A DNA stretch of 64,000 nucleotides from Sesamum alatum (lineage: Eukaryota > Streptophyta > Magnoliopsida > Lamiales > Pedaliaceae), in contig JACGWO010000011.1 in assembly GCA_034509735.1 (NCBI GenBank), positions 25,404,979 through 25,468,978 of the forward strand, in the 5' to 3' direction. Of the stretch, positions 11,586 to 23,028 are shown piece by piece. The notes under the pieces were generated by a model that ran no database searches, was not told where the DNA came from, and worked only from the letters and a program-made list of their open reading frames with translations. A program made the translations under genes and the position numbers. Every line of letters begins with the position of its first letter. The first letter of the stretch is position 1.

Positions 11586-12593
11586 ATATGATGATATGAT
11601 TCTACCACAACATTTAATGATTTTGTATGTGTTTAGTACCTAGTAGAATGTTAATTCAATTACTTATTAAGAGAAACAACTCAATAATTTATATTTTGTG
11701 TTAAGGTTATAATAGCCATTAAAAAATGTAAGAAAAGTAACGCATGACAATTTGTTTTATTTTGTTAATATGGCTATTCAATGTTTTAAGTTTGTAATGT
11801 ATTATCATTCTAAAACATATTAAATGAATATCAGATTCATCATTTAAAAAGATGTTTATTAAGAAATCGAATTATGAATAAGTAAGGATTGTTAAAAGAA
11901 TTACTATTAAATTAATTTTAAACTTTCTTGATTGATATCTATCTATATATATATATGTATCAGTACATAGCACTTTAAATGCATTACATAAGACCTAATC
12001 AAGTAATTTCATATGCTAAAATTTCATTTTCTTTCAACTATTCATAATATTAATACATTTCTTAATTAATCAAAGTAATATTCATAGTCGATCAAGATCA
12101 AAAGAATAAACTATCATTATATAATAAAACTCCTCCGCAGTGAACGTTTATCCAAATCCCTTTGCACCTGAAGGTGGACTTCTCTCCAATTGCTTGTGGC
12201 GCAAGTGCTTCCACTCGTCGTCACTGCCTTTATGCTCTAAATTCTAAAAAGCTTTCTGGGACTTCCATGGTAGGCTTCAAGAGACTCCTAAAAAGCTTTC
12301 CGGGACTTTCATGGCAGGCTTCAAGAGAGTAGGAGTCTCAAAATGGAACAAAAGGTAGCTCAATAGATAGCGCGCTAGCTAGCATCTCGAAAGAAGGACA
12401 AGCGTAAGGCTTTTCATATTACGTTGAAGAAATCTCTTTGAGCTTCCCTCGTATAATATTACAGATCTATGGAAAACGCCTTCTTAGGATGTGAATCAGA
12501 ATACCCCTGGAAAGCTACCTCTTGTTATTCCCGAAAGATGGAGAGAGAGGGTGTAGTTTGGTCAGTTCACTACAAACATGTAATGTAAACGTT
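11586..12593. other. Spacer between the inverted arms, partly of unusual composition
   Basis: 11,586-12,140 is AT-rich with nothing recognisable. 12,150-12,560 is more GC-balanced, non-coding in all frames, and contains a 44-bp tandem duplication (12,244-12,329). It does not resemble its surroundings and may be inserted DNA of other origin. The last part probably includes the 3' untranslated region of the sucrose transporter. Confidence 0.5.
12244..12329. repeat. 44-bp tandem duplication
   Basis: Two adjacent copies start ctaaaaagctttc at 12,244 and 12,288 and share gggact-t-catgg-aggcttcaagaga with a few substitutions. Confidence 0.85.
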
Positions 12594-15249
12594 TCAGTGA
12601 AATCCCTTGACGGTCATGGCCTTAGTTATTGTAACATCATCAGGCGGTGACGGTAGCATGACAAGGGATAAAACACCACTCACGGCGGCTGCCACCGCTC
12701 CCAACACAAATGCTGGTAAGTTACCGCCTCCAAACAATTGATTCCATGGCCCACTAACCACAGATACCACCATCTGCAAGAAACAAACAATGCAGATATA
12801 CATAAAAATGAGTCCAGTTTCATCACAACTATTTGACATATTACTTTCTTTGGCAGTTTTCTAGTTGGAAGTTAAAAGTGGGAACTTAATGCCATACTAA
12901 TAAGATGGCATCTTTATTTGTATATATGTATTCTTGTGTACACCTTTATTTTTTGAGATTGGGAGACACAAAAATCAAATGGACAAACATGATATAGTGA
13001 CATAATAATCTACAGAGAATAGAAATTTTTGTTGATCCGTTATGGATATACATACTGCTCTGTGCCCAATTTTCTAATAAAATATTACCTGTGGTATGAC
13101 TATTGCAAGATTCAGAACTCCAAGCGACAGACCTGACCATGTGATTCATCACAATCAACTCAGAACAATAAACTGAAAAGAATTTTTATTTTCAATTTAA
13201 AAGAAAAGGAAAAATGATTCAGTTTACCTTGTCCTGAACCAGAATTACTGGAAAATATGGAAGCCAAAGCAAATGGGATGCTGTAAGTTACCTACATATG
13301 AGAAATAAGTGGTGTTTTATAAGTCGATTTGGCAATAAAACTATGAATAATCTATTTGCTAATCTTGAAGTCCACAGTACATCAGAGTCATCCAGCAGGC
13401 AAGGTTCCACATTATGAAAATGGAGGGCCCAGAAAGCAAAGTGCATTCTACAGCTTATTCACCAATAAACAATCATTTAAAATGTAATTAAGGGATTAAT
13501 GATGATTTCTGTGGAAATAAATCTGGATAATGGAAGAAGTGGTTCTTCCATTCATTACCATTTACAATATGTAGAAACAACCAAAACAACACAATGTTTC
13601 CTGTTGGGATCTATTGCTATATGCCAAATTTGAGCATTATCTACAAAAAGTCTCTTCTAATCCACACCCAATTATTTGCCAAAACTAATAATAACTTCTT
13701 TTGTGTCCAAACTTTAAATATTATAATAACTCGCGCACAAAATTAAAACAAACGTAATTTTAGCATTGATAATTTTTATATCTATATATCTTTTTCACGT
13801 GATTATTATATGTTTGAATTTTAGGATTTAAACTGCCTAAACTAAATATAGCACGTGAAGTATCTCACGAATTCATAATTTAAAAAATAATCGATTAGAT
13901 TAAGAAAACTCACCGCTAGAGGAATGCCGAGGATGGCGAAAAGGGCCAAAGCTCCAACCTTTATACCCATGGGCGCCGAATCGGTGGCACCAGAGGAAGG
14001 CCACCCGCGCTCTGCCAACTTGGTGATCAAAACAGTCATGGCCAAACAAATTGCCAACAAAAAGTTGACCACACCCCACAATTGCTTCACCTGGCGAGGC
14101 CTACGCGCCAAGAACTGCACCCCAAGAGAAACGAAAGCCAACACTATAGAGTTGATCATCAGCCCCAATGCACCCGCGCGTACTCCTTGATTGTACAACT
14201 TTGTCCCCACGTTGCCTCCGTACACCTCCTTGCCCATCCAATTAGTGTCGAATAATAGGAAAGGGAACCAAGCAACCCAGTTGAGACACGTAACCAGCAT
14301 CAAAATCCACATCGTCCGGGGCAAGTCCTTGAGTGCACCGAATAACTCTCCAAACACCGGAATCTTCCCCTTTTTAACTGATGTTGGCTGCTCTGGCGCG
14401 GCGGCGATTGCAATTTCTCGAACAATGGTAAGTGCAAGTATGGCCACCGTCAACAAAAGAGCTATGGAGATTAAAAAAACAACTCTTGAGGTTCGCACAA
14501 TACGAGTCGCAGGCTTTGGTTTTGGAGAATGGGAAGACCTTGTATAGGTGGGTGTATGAACCCGCGGCATAGCCTAGAACATTGCCGACCGCCATGAAAA
14601 AGGAAAACATAGAATTTGCGGTGCTCATTTTCCTTGCATTTCCGCCGGATAAATCAGCCAAAAATGCCCTACACGGCCCCTACAAAAGCACCACAAAAGG
14701 GGAAATCAGAATCCAAATAACCTAATTAAGCAGCTCAAAATAGCCAAAATATTTTCCATAATTTTGTACCTATAACTAACCTGCAACATGTTATTCGCAA
14801 CATCCAGAATCCAAAATCCAACCACGAAAACAGCAATAGCCCTAGGCTTTGGACCTTTCTCGAGAGAATCACCCCCTGCATGTCCCAAATCAGCAGCGAA
14901 ACCAATAAGAAAGACAGCCACCGCAACAAGACCGGCACCAGCGGTGATAAATGGGCGTCGCCGCCCAAACCGAGAGGTACAGTGGTTGCTGTAGTAGCCG
15001 ACTATGGGCTGGACTAACAAACCAGAAACGGGACCACACAACCAAATGATGGCTGCCCAAGCATGGGATATGCCCAATAACTGCACGTACGGCGTCAAGA
15101 GGGAGAGCTGTAGGGCCCACCCGAATTGCACCCCCGCGGCTATCGCTGCCACGAGAATGATCTTCAGCATTGGCTCCGCAGGCAGTGGCGGTTGTTGTAG
15201 CTGGAAGGACGATGGGGCATTTTTTTTCCGCTTCACCCCCAACTTCCAT
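12594..15249 (-). CDS. Sucrose/H+ symporter, SUT1/SUC2-like, with two 1-base frameshifts
   Basis: This is a plasma-membrane sucrose-proton symporter of the major facilitator superfamily, the type used in phloem loading. Exons (minus): 14,781-15,249; 13,914-14,679; 13,228-13,291; 13,089-13,132; 12,594-12,773. Family landmarks are [16 protein letters not shown], the [10 protein letters not shown] loop after TM2, the large central loop with [11 protein letters not shown], and [14 protein letters not shown] near the end. Twelve membrane segments fit. The summed exons give 1,523 nt, that is 507 codons plus two bases. The A8 run at 15,220-15,227 (minus reading) and the T7 run at 14,473-14,479 each hold one base too many; without them the frame is continuous for 506 residues, a normal length. 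The start is the ATG at 15,249 (MEVGGEAE). The family call is sure; SUT1 clade is likely. Either the gene is dead or the two runs are assembly errors. Confidence 0.93.
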
Positions 15250-17322
15250 TAAGCTGATTGGATATGATTTTTTTGGCCTCACCTTCTATTTGTATATCTT
15301 GTGTATGTATATATTTCTACATATAACGGGGTTCAGGACAGTTGAGTAGTACTGAAATGGGAATGGAATAGGGCGGTATGTATAATGGTTTAGACAGGGA
15401 AGGAAAGGGGGATGGGGTGGCCTTATCCATATGGGATTCTGAAAAAAAAGTAAAAGAAGAAACAGTTGAAATTTGGGCGGACATAAGAATAATAAAATAA
15501 TATTTTTGCAGCCTTTTGAAATTTGAGATAAGAAGATTTAATTGTGGTTAGGCTAAAATTAATGAAGGTGGGGGTGGGTAGTTAGATTCCGCTCTATCTT
15601 TTCTAGTTTTTGCTTTTCTTGCAAAAATGTCACACTACCATTCATACTTGATTAAATTGGAAATATTTCAGTTTCCTACACTTACATTTTGTCAATTTTC
15701 TTAAGGGTTTTCTTTAAAAAATTGGGATTAAGTGTTTCTTTCTTGTTAATTCTAAAAAGGAAAATTGTATATATAGACTATATACAGAGAATGCCATAAA
15801 GATTTTACTGCCTTTTTAATACTAGTAATGAATACGTGGGTTGTATGTGGTTAATATGATTTTTATTGAAATAATATTATAATTTTAAAATTTAATAATT
15901 AAATATAAAATATTTTAGTTAATTCTAAATAAAAAAAAATGAATTGTCAAAAGTTGGTCAACGTGAAACATTGTCCTAATATGTAAGAAAACTTAAACAA
16001 ATCGAAAATACTAATTAAAATAACAATATAACATTCATATATATTGTAATCTTCCTTACTCTTTCTCTCTCTCTCTTTTTTTAATCTTGATCCCTGATAA
16101 CGTCTTCTTCTTGCTTTATCTAACGGATTTTGTCGAGTACTTTCATTTCAAATTGTTAAGAGTTTCTTACAGATTGGCACACTTTAGAACCTATAAATTA
16201 AATTTTTACTCGTAGACAAATTTAAATGAACACCACAGAAAGCAATATCCATATCTAAGTAACCATTAATAACTTACAAGTTTCGATAAACTAAAAATCA
16301 CATGGCGGCATACACACATACACTTAATCTCATGAAAAATATCATTAAATATTTTCACTAACAAATTAAACCGTTAAATTATTCTCCAATTAAAAACACG
16401 AGATCTTTTGCACTCACTCAATTTGTAAGGTATAAAGGATAAACGCTACATTTGGTCTCTTAAATTTTCATTTAGAATTACTTTGATCCTTCAAATTTAT
16501 CTCTTGACTTTAGCATTCCTAAACTTTAATTTTGTCTCAATTTGGTCTGTCTGACCATTTCTCGGAGAAAATGTGATTAGATTTTGAATTTTTTAGTGTA
16601 AAATGACCAATCTATGTTTGAATTTCACTTTGGTCCCGTAAGTTTATAAAATCATCAAATTAGTCTTTTTTTAAGTAAAATATAATTTTTTTATGTTTTG
16701 TATGTTGAGTATGATGTAATATCTTATGTGAATAATGAAAACATTCAACTCTTGTCAACATAATAATAACACATGTTTAACTTAAAATAAGCGATCTCTT
16801 TTTCTTTTTTCTTTTTTCTTTTTCGGCAATTAAAAAAATAAAAATTATGAATTAATTTAACAAAACTTATCTAATCTGAAAATATAGCAAACAAATCTAA
16901 TTTAGTAAATTTATTTTATTTTATGTGTTAGAGATAAGTCTAAAAAAGTTAAATATTAATAATATTTATTAAATATTTAGAGTTTTGAATAGAAAGTTGG
17001 TGGAAGATACTACTTCAAAGCCATATGTGATTATTTTGGCAGCATATATAGAGTTTTTGTGTATTTGTTTTTCTTAATATAATCATTGATTTGAAAATAT
17101 CGATGTATTGAATTTTTTAATTTGAATGTATTAAATTATATAAAAATCGATATTTAAAAAAGAAAAAGAAAACAGAGTTGGTCAATCTAATGCACGCAAA
17201 CATGTATTGATTCAGTTGGTAAAATTGAATATTTGCTCTATTTTCATAAGATTGTGCAGTCAATTCCCTTTGCCATTATGAGAATTGCGCGAACGATACT
17301 ATGTAAATACTCAAAATAAATG
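15250..17322. other. Upstream region of the sucrose transporter and AT-rich spacer
   Basis: This should contain the transporter promoter, but I could not fix a TATA box or start site with confidence. A pyrimidine run with tctctctctctc lies near 16,062. The part 16,430-16,690 resembles a common plant dispersed repeat (phrases such as ttggtccc and ttaaattttcatttagaatt), but I could not place termini. No gene is seen. Confidence 0.5.
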
Positions 17323-17330
17323 ACTTATGG

Positions 17331-17729
17331 TAAGGGTGGTAGATGAGTCGAGCCAGCTCGCAAGTTCGGCGAGTTGGCTCGATGAAAGCTCAACTCGAGC
17401 TCGAACACTTTCGAGGCTCGACCCAAGCTTCTTGATGAGCCGAGTTCGAACTAATATATTTTTGTTTGAAGCTCGTCAGCTTTTTTCTATTTTTTTAATA
17501 ATTTTTATTTATATATATTTTTATATATTTAACAACACATATAATAATATATCAAGTTAATAAATAAAATATTTATAATTTTAATTTATAATATATTATA
17601 ATAACATAATGATAATTATTTTTAAAAAATTATTATTTTAATTTTAATTTTAATTATTAATTTGAAAAAATGAACAAGCTCGAGCTCGAGCCTGAATATT
17701 TTGCCGAGCTCGGCTCGTTTACACCCCTA
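17331..17729. mobile_element. hAT-like MITE, copy 1
   Basis: A 399-bp element with imperfect terminal inverted repeats: TAAGGGTGGTAGATGAGTCG on the left against TAGGGGTGTAAACGAGCCG read inward from the right. Subterminal CTCGAGCTCGA motifs follow and the centre is AT-rich. It is flanked by ACTTATGG (17,323-17,330) and ACTTATAG (17,730-17,737), an 8-bp duplication with one mismatch, as expected for hAT. There is no coding capacity. Confidence 0.85.
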
Positions 17730-17808
17730 ACTTATAGTTCTTGAAACATGTTCTAACTCGAGCTGCTGATCGGAGATGGAACCATTCAAATTTTCATACA
17801 CACACACA

Positions 17809-18111
17809 TCTATACTATTAAAAAAAAAAATTCTTTTGTCATATCAATTTTTGAATGCCCCAATTTATCCTTTTGATTCATTCTATTTTTTTAGACGGTC
17901 ATAATAATAATTTCACTATCTTTTAATAACTCTAAAATAACCTACTACCCACGTTTTTCTCAACCGACTCTACATTTTTTTTCTCACCAACTTTTTTCGT
18001 TTTTATTTCTTCACACTATGATTGTTTTTTCATAAATTTCTTTTCTTTTTTTTATTTCACATCACATTTATCTTTTAGATGTTCGCGGGAACCGCGTGCA
18101 ACGATGACTAG
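17809..18111 (+). mobile_element. Small non-autonomous Helitron
   Basis: The 303-bp element starts TCTATACTATTA after an A and ends CTAG before a T, so it sits between A and T with no target duplication, the Helitron rule. A perfect 5-bp hairpin, CGCGG-gaa-CCGCG (18,084-18,096), lies 11 bases upstream of CTAG. It has no coding capacity; an autonomous helicase copy would be needed to move it. Confidence 0.85.
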
Positions 18112-19495
18112 TATATATATAAATCAATGTAATGCAACCCTGGCTGCTGCATGTTGATCACGTGGCTTACAACCATAATCCCTCCAAATATTCAACAATC
18201 CAATCTCCAAATTCTTCGAAAATTCCAATAGTTTTGAATAATTTAAGATTTAAAAGTTGTTGATCATGTGATATTTTAATTCCTACAAGCAAGTTGTACA
18301 TCATTGCATGTTAATAATTTAGTTAAACCCCACACAACATCCACATGCGTACATGTTCTACAATCACCATATTTGTAAAATTCATTTTAATCCCCAATAT
18401 TTGATTTTAATTTTTAAATAATTTTTATTTTTTCAACTCATTTTAAATTAATCCATTGATAAATGGGTAATTTTTCCTTTATTTGTCCCATCATCGAGGA
18501 GGACATTGCTCTCTCACACCAAAGAAATGCTTGAGCCCAACCTGTTTATGTCCAATTTACAGCTTGATAGTTTCTTATGCAGTTTGGTATTATGTTTTTC
18601 TTTTACTAATAATATTTATAATTCTTTCAAAAAAAGAATATTGTTGACGTCAATATACTTTAAAATAAATTATTAATTAAAAATTTAACTAAATTGGCTA
18701 ATAATTAAATTTCAAATTAAAGTCCATAATGGATTTTACATATGTTCAAGATAATAAATTCGCAATAATTTCATACTAAATTTGAGCCGTATGCCTTTTC
18801 ATGTGATTTATAAAATAATCAGGTTCCAATTAGAGTTCATAATAAATTTGAGCTTTATACATATTTAAGATAATAAATTCGCAATAAGCCATACTAAATT
18901 TGAGGTTTATATATTTTCTTGGGTCAACTAAAGATAAATATAACTTTTTTTTAATTTTTGAATTGAATAATTGGACTAAAAGATATTCAAACATGGCCGT
19001 GAAACCCATATCAAATTTATAGTGTTGAATCTCAACAAAAGTGAACCCAAGCTACATAAGCTTTTTTCATGCCTATAAAAAATGGTCCCCACTATACTCC
19101 TATATATATACACATACAATAAATCAAAAGGACTTTAAGTTCAAAACAAGTTCAAAAAACTCTTTGTAATGACGAGACTTGCAACCGTAAAAGTTCCACG
19201 TCTTCTTTGACATCAAATTTGTATGTATTGATACCATATTTCAAAGTGACACATAGTTTGTTCCATAAAATCTAAAGAGATTACACATTAAATTCAAGAA
19301 CACGCGTCAACTATTAGATCGACACTCGAAGAGAAGAATCAGTGGACAATCATCACTTCAAAGATTGCAACTCTTTTCCACATAAATTTATAAAAATTTA
19401 TTCGTCCATGTTTTCTCTCTTGTCGTAATTCTGTTTTGCAAACTAAAAATTTGTGTCAACAAATAGCATGAACCATAATGAAGCATATAAATCGT
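18112..19495. other. AT-rich spacer
   Basis: No gene or RNA is recognised. Two related short segments near 18,720-18,800 and 18,830-18,915 share taagataataaattcgcaat-like text and may be fragments of one repeat. Confidence 0.6.
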
Positions 19496-19779
19496 CACCA
19501 GAGAAAAATTAAACCATGGTTAAAAATAAATAATCGTAGTGAATAGATTCATCACGGTCGTATAATGGTTATTGACCGTGGTATTTACTAGGGTGACTAA
19601 AAGATTTGTCATAACTAAAAGTCATGGCAAAAATATTTGCTATGGCTCATAACCATGGCAAAAAGAATTTTCATAGTGAATAATTCAAGATTTTTGCAAT
19701 GATTTTTGTTTAATCATGATTAATAATAATTATATACCATAATTTTAGTTTGTAGCCAATAGTGAATTTTCTTATAGTG
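19496..19779. mobile_element. Mini-CACTA (MITE), copy 1
   Basis: This 284-bp element begins CACCAGAGAAAAATT (one change from CACTA) and ends with the complement of CACTATAAGAAAATTC. An exact 3-bp target duplication CGT flanks it (19,493-19,495 and 19,780-19,782). Short accatgg/ccgtggt motifs recur inside as subterminal repeats. It belongs to the same family as the copy at 63,010. Confidence 0.85.
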
Positions 19780-20345
19780 CGTTAGAATATAAATTTCCTC
19801 TCAAATTATAATAGTAGCAATAATTGGCAAAAATATAGGCTTTTGACATATTTTTACATTTTCGGTTTACAAGTAAAATCTTCTGCAAAATTAAGGCACG
19901 TGCCGTTTTGATTATTTTTTTTAAAAAGTTAGAAGAACTAATTTAACCTTTCTTATAATCCATCTAAATTGTTTCTACTTTCTAGAATTAATATTGAACA
20001 TCTATCATATCTATACTATTATGGGAAAATACAGAGTCCCCCTGTGATATAGGGAATTATGAAAAAAACTCTGTGAAAGTTAAAGTCTCAATTACACCTT
20101 TTGTATTATAGAACAAAGTTCAAAAAACCCCATGTGACGAATTTTTGTTGTCCACGCGTGTTGACTGTGCCTGGGCCTGCGAGAAGTCCAATTTCTGGAT
20201 ATTTTTGCCCTTCTCCCCCCCCCCCCCCCCTCCTTTTAAGGCTGCTGAAGTACCCAAACCCTAATGCCACTTTTTCTTCTCTTTCTTGCACATCCAAGCT
20301 CCAAAAAAAATCAAAAAAATTATTAAAAAAAAATCAAAAACAACC

Positions 20346-20780
20346 ATGTCCACACAAACAAATCAAGGAAAAAAATCGAGCATGCAAGGAAGTGCTCGAT
20401 TTGAGGTTTTCATCTTCACCATTTTGTGGATGCAATTCAAAGGCAGAATTAGGGTTGTGGAATTTTTAACAAAACCTTCTAGAGGTAAGTTGTATTATTG
20501 TTGCAAATTTCAAGTTTGTAATTATTTTCGTTGGGTACAACCCGAAAGAGCAACATGGGCACCAAGTGGGATTCCGATGAACTTTGATTTTGGAGCACAC
20601 AGTGGAGCAGTGAAGGATGAATTTCCAACGTACGAAGATGAACAAGATGGATTTGATATAGATGAAGTGGTATCGAAAGCGTCAAATTGTAGAAGATCAA
20701 ATGTAACTGTTCAAGGCAACGAAAAATTGGTTAGCAATGTTAACTTTTGGATAGGAGTTAGTACTGTATTGTTTTTGTAG
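20346..20780 (+). pseudogene. GRF-type zinc-finger ORF inside the MULE
   Basis: From the ATG at 20,346 the plus strand encodes about 144 residues. PSRGKLYYCCKF followed by CNYFRWVQPE matches the second half of a GRF zinc finger (the NPGRxFYxC...CxFFxW pattern). The first half, PFCGCNSKAELGLWNF, is in the neighbouring frame just upstream (about 20,420-20,469), and one extra T in the T5 run at 20,463-20,467 would join the two. An acidic region (EFPTYEDEQDGFDIDE) and a hydrophobic C-terminus (VNFWIGVSTVLFL) follow; a terminal hydrophobic segment is usual in plant GRF proteins. GRF fingers bind single-stranded nucleic acid in other proteins; the role here is unknown. The break may be decay or an assembly error. 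Confidence 0.65.
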
Positions 20781-21247
20781 TTTTTATTCTATTAATGAAG
20801 TAAAATTCAAGTGTTTTGGCAATTGACAGTTTATGATTAAATAAGATTAAAATGGTGAAAATGTGTAATGTTTTGCCAATTGAAATGTGCCAAAATTGAA
20901 AATGGCAGTATTATGATAACAGAACATTAGAAACAGTACAAATATGATTTCATTGAGCACATTGCAAGGCAAAACACTGCCAGAATTCTGAAGTTGTACA
21001 CAAGGCAATAATTATGCAAAATTCTAACAGTGGTTCTAAGCAAAAAACAATTCAGCCAAAATGTACAGCCATAGCCAAAAAAATTCAACCCCCAATGTAC
21101 AGCATGTACAACATACAACCAAAAATACCAACATATTCAATGCCAAAAAATGTTGTAAACAACATTACACCCTACTTTTATGGCCTCCATAGCCTTTTCT
21201 TTGACCTCTCCCTAATTTTTTCCAGAACTTGAGGGATTGTAGGCCTT

Positions 21248-23028
21248 TTATTTCTGCCTAAACTTGCTCCAGTTTTGTCCCCCCATCAAAGCAACATTGC
21301 GAGGCCCTTGATATCCAATTTCCTGTTGTTTGAAACAAAAAAAAAAAAAAAAGGAATTACATACAGAAGCAAAAAAATGCAAAACAAGGCTTAACATTGT
21401 AAAACTTACAGCAGGTGCAGATGCAGGTGTGCCTGTAAATTGTGCTGTTGCAGATGGTGCTGTTGTTGGTTGATTCTGCATTAAAAAATAGGTAAATAAT
21501 TTAGGGGAAAAAACAGTACAAAAATAATTTACTAGACTGCAGAAATACTTACTGCAGTAACAGGGGTGCATGTGCTTCTTGGCAGTGTTTGTGCAGATGA
21601 TCCTCCTGCTTTTCTTTGCTTCTAAAGTACAAGAATGTGATGAGATTAATAAATTATTATTAGTTGTTCACAAAAAATAATCAGTAAGTAGTAATTTACC
21701 TTGGTTGTTCTTGTAGGTTCAGATGCAGACTCATGCTCTTGGCTTGTTGGGGGTATTTGGGAGCCCTGAACAAGTATTTCCTCATGCTCATTGCCCTGCA
21801 AATGAGGACAAACAAGTCAGCATACAATTTAGGGGGAAAAAAATATTAATATGTAGTTGAAATTTACTTCACCTTGTAATACTTGGAGTTTGGATGTGGT
21901 GGATTCTTGCAAGTGCCCTTGTTGTGCCCCCTCTCCAAGCACTTGCTGCAAGTGTGTGTCAACCCCTTTCTTGTATAAGTGTTTTGCACCTCACCCGGGC
22001 CCCTCTTGCTGAGCTTCTTTGGCCTTCCCCTTTTTGTTTTAACTTTTGGTGGTTTTAGGAGTTCATAAGATGTTTGGATATAGTCTTTTGCCCCAAAAAC
22101 AGCATGGATCATATCCCCATAAACCCTTAAGTATGTTGATTTTTTGTAACAAACATCAACATACTCATCAATTGGAACCCTTTTGGTTGCTATTGCTGCA
22201 CATGCATGGCAACAAGGGTAGCCATTTAACTGAAACATATCACAAGTGCATGTTTTTTTTTTGCAAGGTCCACCACATAGAAATGATCTACTTCATACTT
22301 ATCCATCCCACACCACGTTGTAAAACAATTCCTAGCCCCCAACTGCTGCTTTTTGATTTTTTTCAGAACATTAGGGCAGATTTGTCCCTCAAACTTCTCC
22401 ATCCCCTGACCCTCACAATTCATCCTTTCCCCAACACCCTCACACACAGAACCTATCCCTTCCTTACCCTGGCCCATCCCCTCACAATTCATCATTTCCT
22501 CAACACCCTCAAACTCAAACACCTGCTCTAAATCATCATCAAAGTTCACCCCCTCTAGCAAGTATCTAATTTCATCCTCATTCTGAAGTCCAACTATATT
22601 ACCATCTTTATCTAATGCCTGAATGGGCTCACAATCAAGTTCTTCTACATATATTTCGATAGGCAAGTCTGTCCCCGATATTTATTCTCCATATCAATTA
22701 TGCAGATGTCAGGACATTCATTATTAATGAGTCTTAGTCCTCTTTCTAAGGGTTGGCCAGGAACTTTATAGTAAAAGTTCAATGTGCCTTTTTTTCCACC
22801 ACATTTGTCATACATATTACCTAATTCATAGAGTCCTAGGAAATCAATATCTATCCCTTTAAATATTCTTCTTATGCCACCTACATATCTAGATTGATTG
22901 GCGTCCAAAAACCTACCACCATACCAAAAAGTGCACATCATGCAATTCAGTACTCTACACATGGAGGAAACAAAAAGAAAAAAAAAAGTATGCATTACAT
23001 TCAAAAATTCAAAAAATAGGGACCACAT
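21248..23028 (-). pseudogene. MULE transposase, N- and C-terminal domains only, DDE core deleted
   Basis: The minus strand begins with a PB1-like N-terminal domain (HGGRF-like WYGGRFLDANQSRYVGG, FYYKVPG; about 22,700-22,960), an acidic linker, then ICPNVLKKIKKQQ and GARNCFTTWCGMDKYEVDHF, the block just before a SWIM finger. CTCDMFQLNGYPCCHAC is the SWIM C-x-C...C-x-H motif (about 22,200-22,250). An AT-hook-like KRGRPKK and a CCHC knuckle, CSKCLERGHNKGTC, follow, with a multi-exon tail to the TAA at 21,248. The DDE catalytic domain that should stand between the PB1-like and SWIM parts is absent. Frameshifts lie in a G4 run near 22,671 and an A10 run at 22,253-22,262. Confidence 0.85.

Noticed and set aside
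14890..15282. Alternative minus-strand frame from the sucrose transporter start codon
   Set aside because: It starts at the right ATG, but after the A8 run it encodes a non-family protein; it is the shifted frame of the transporter, not a separate gene.
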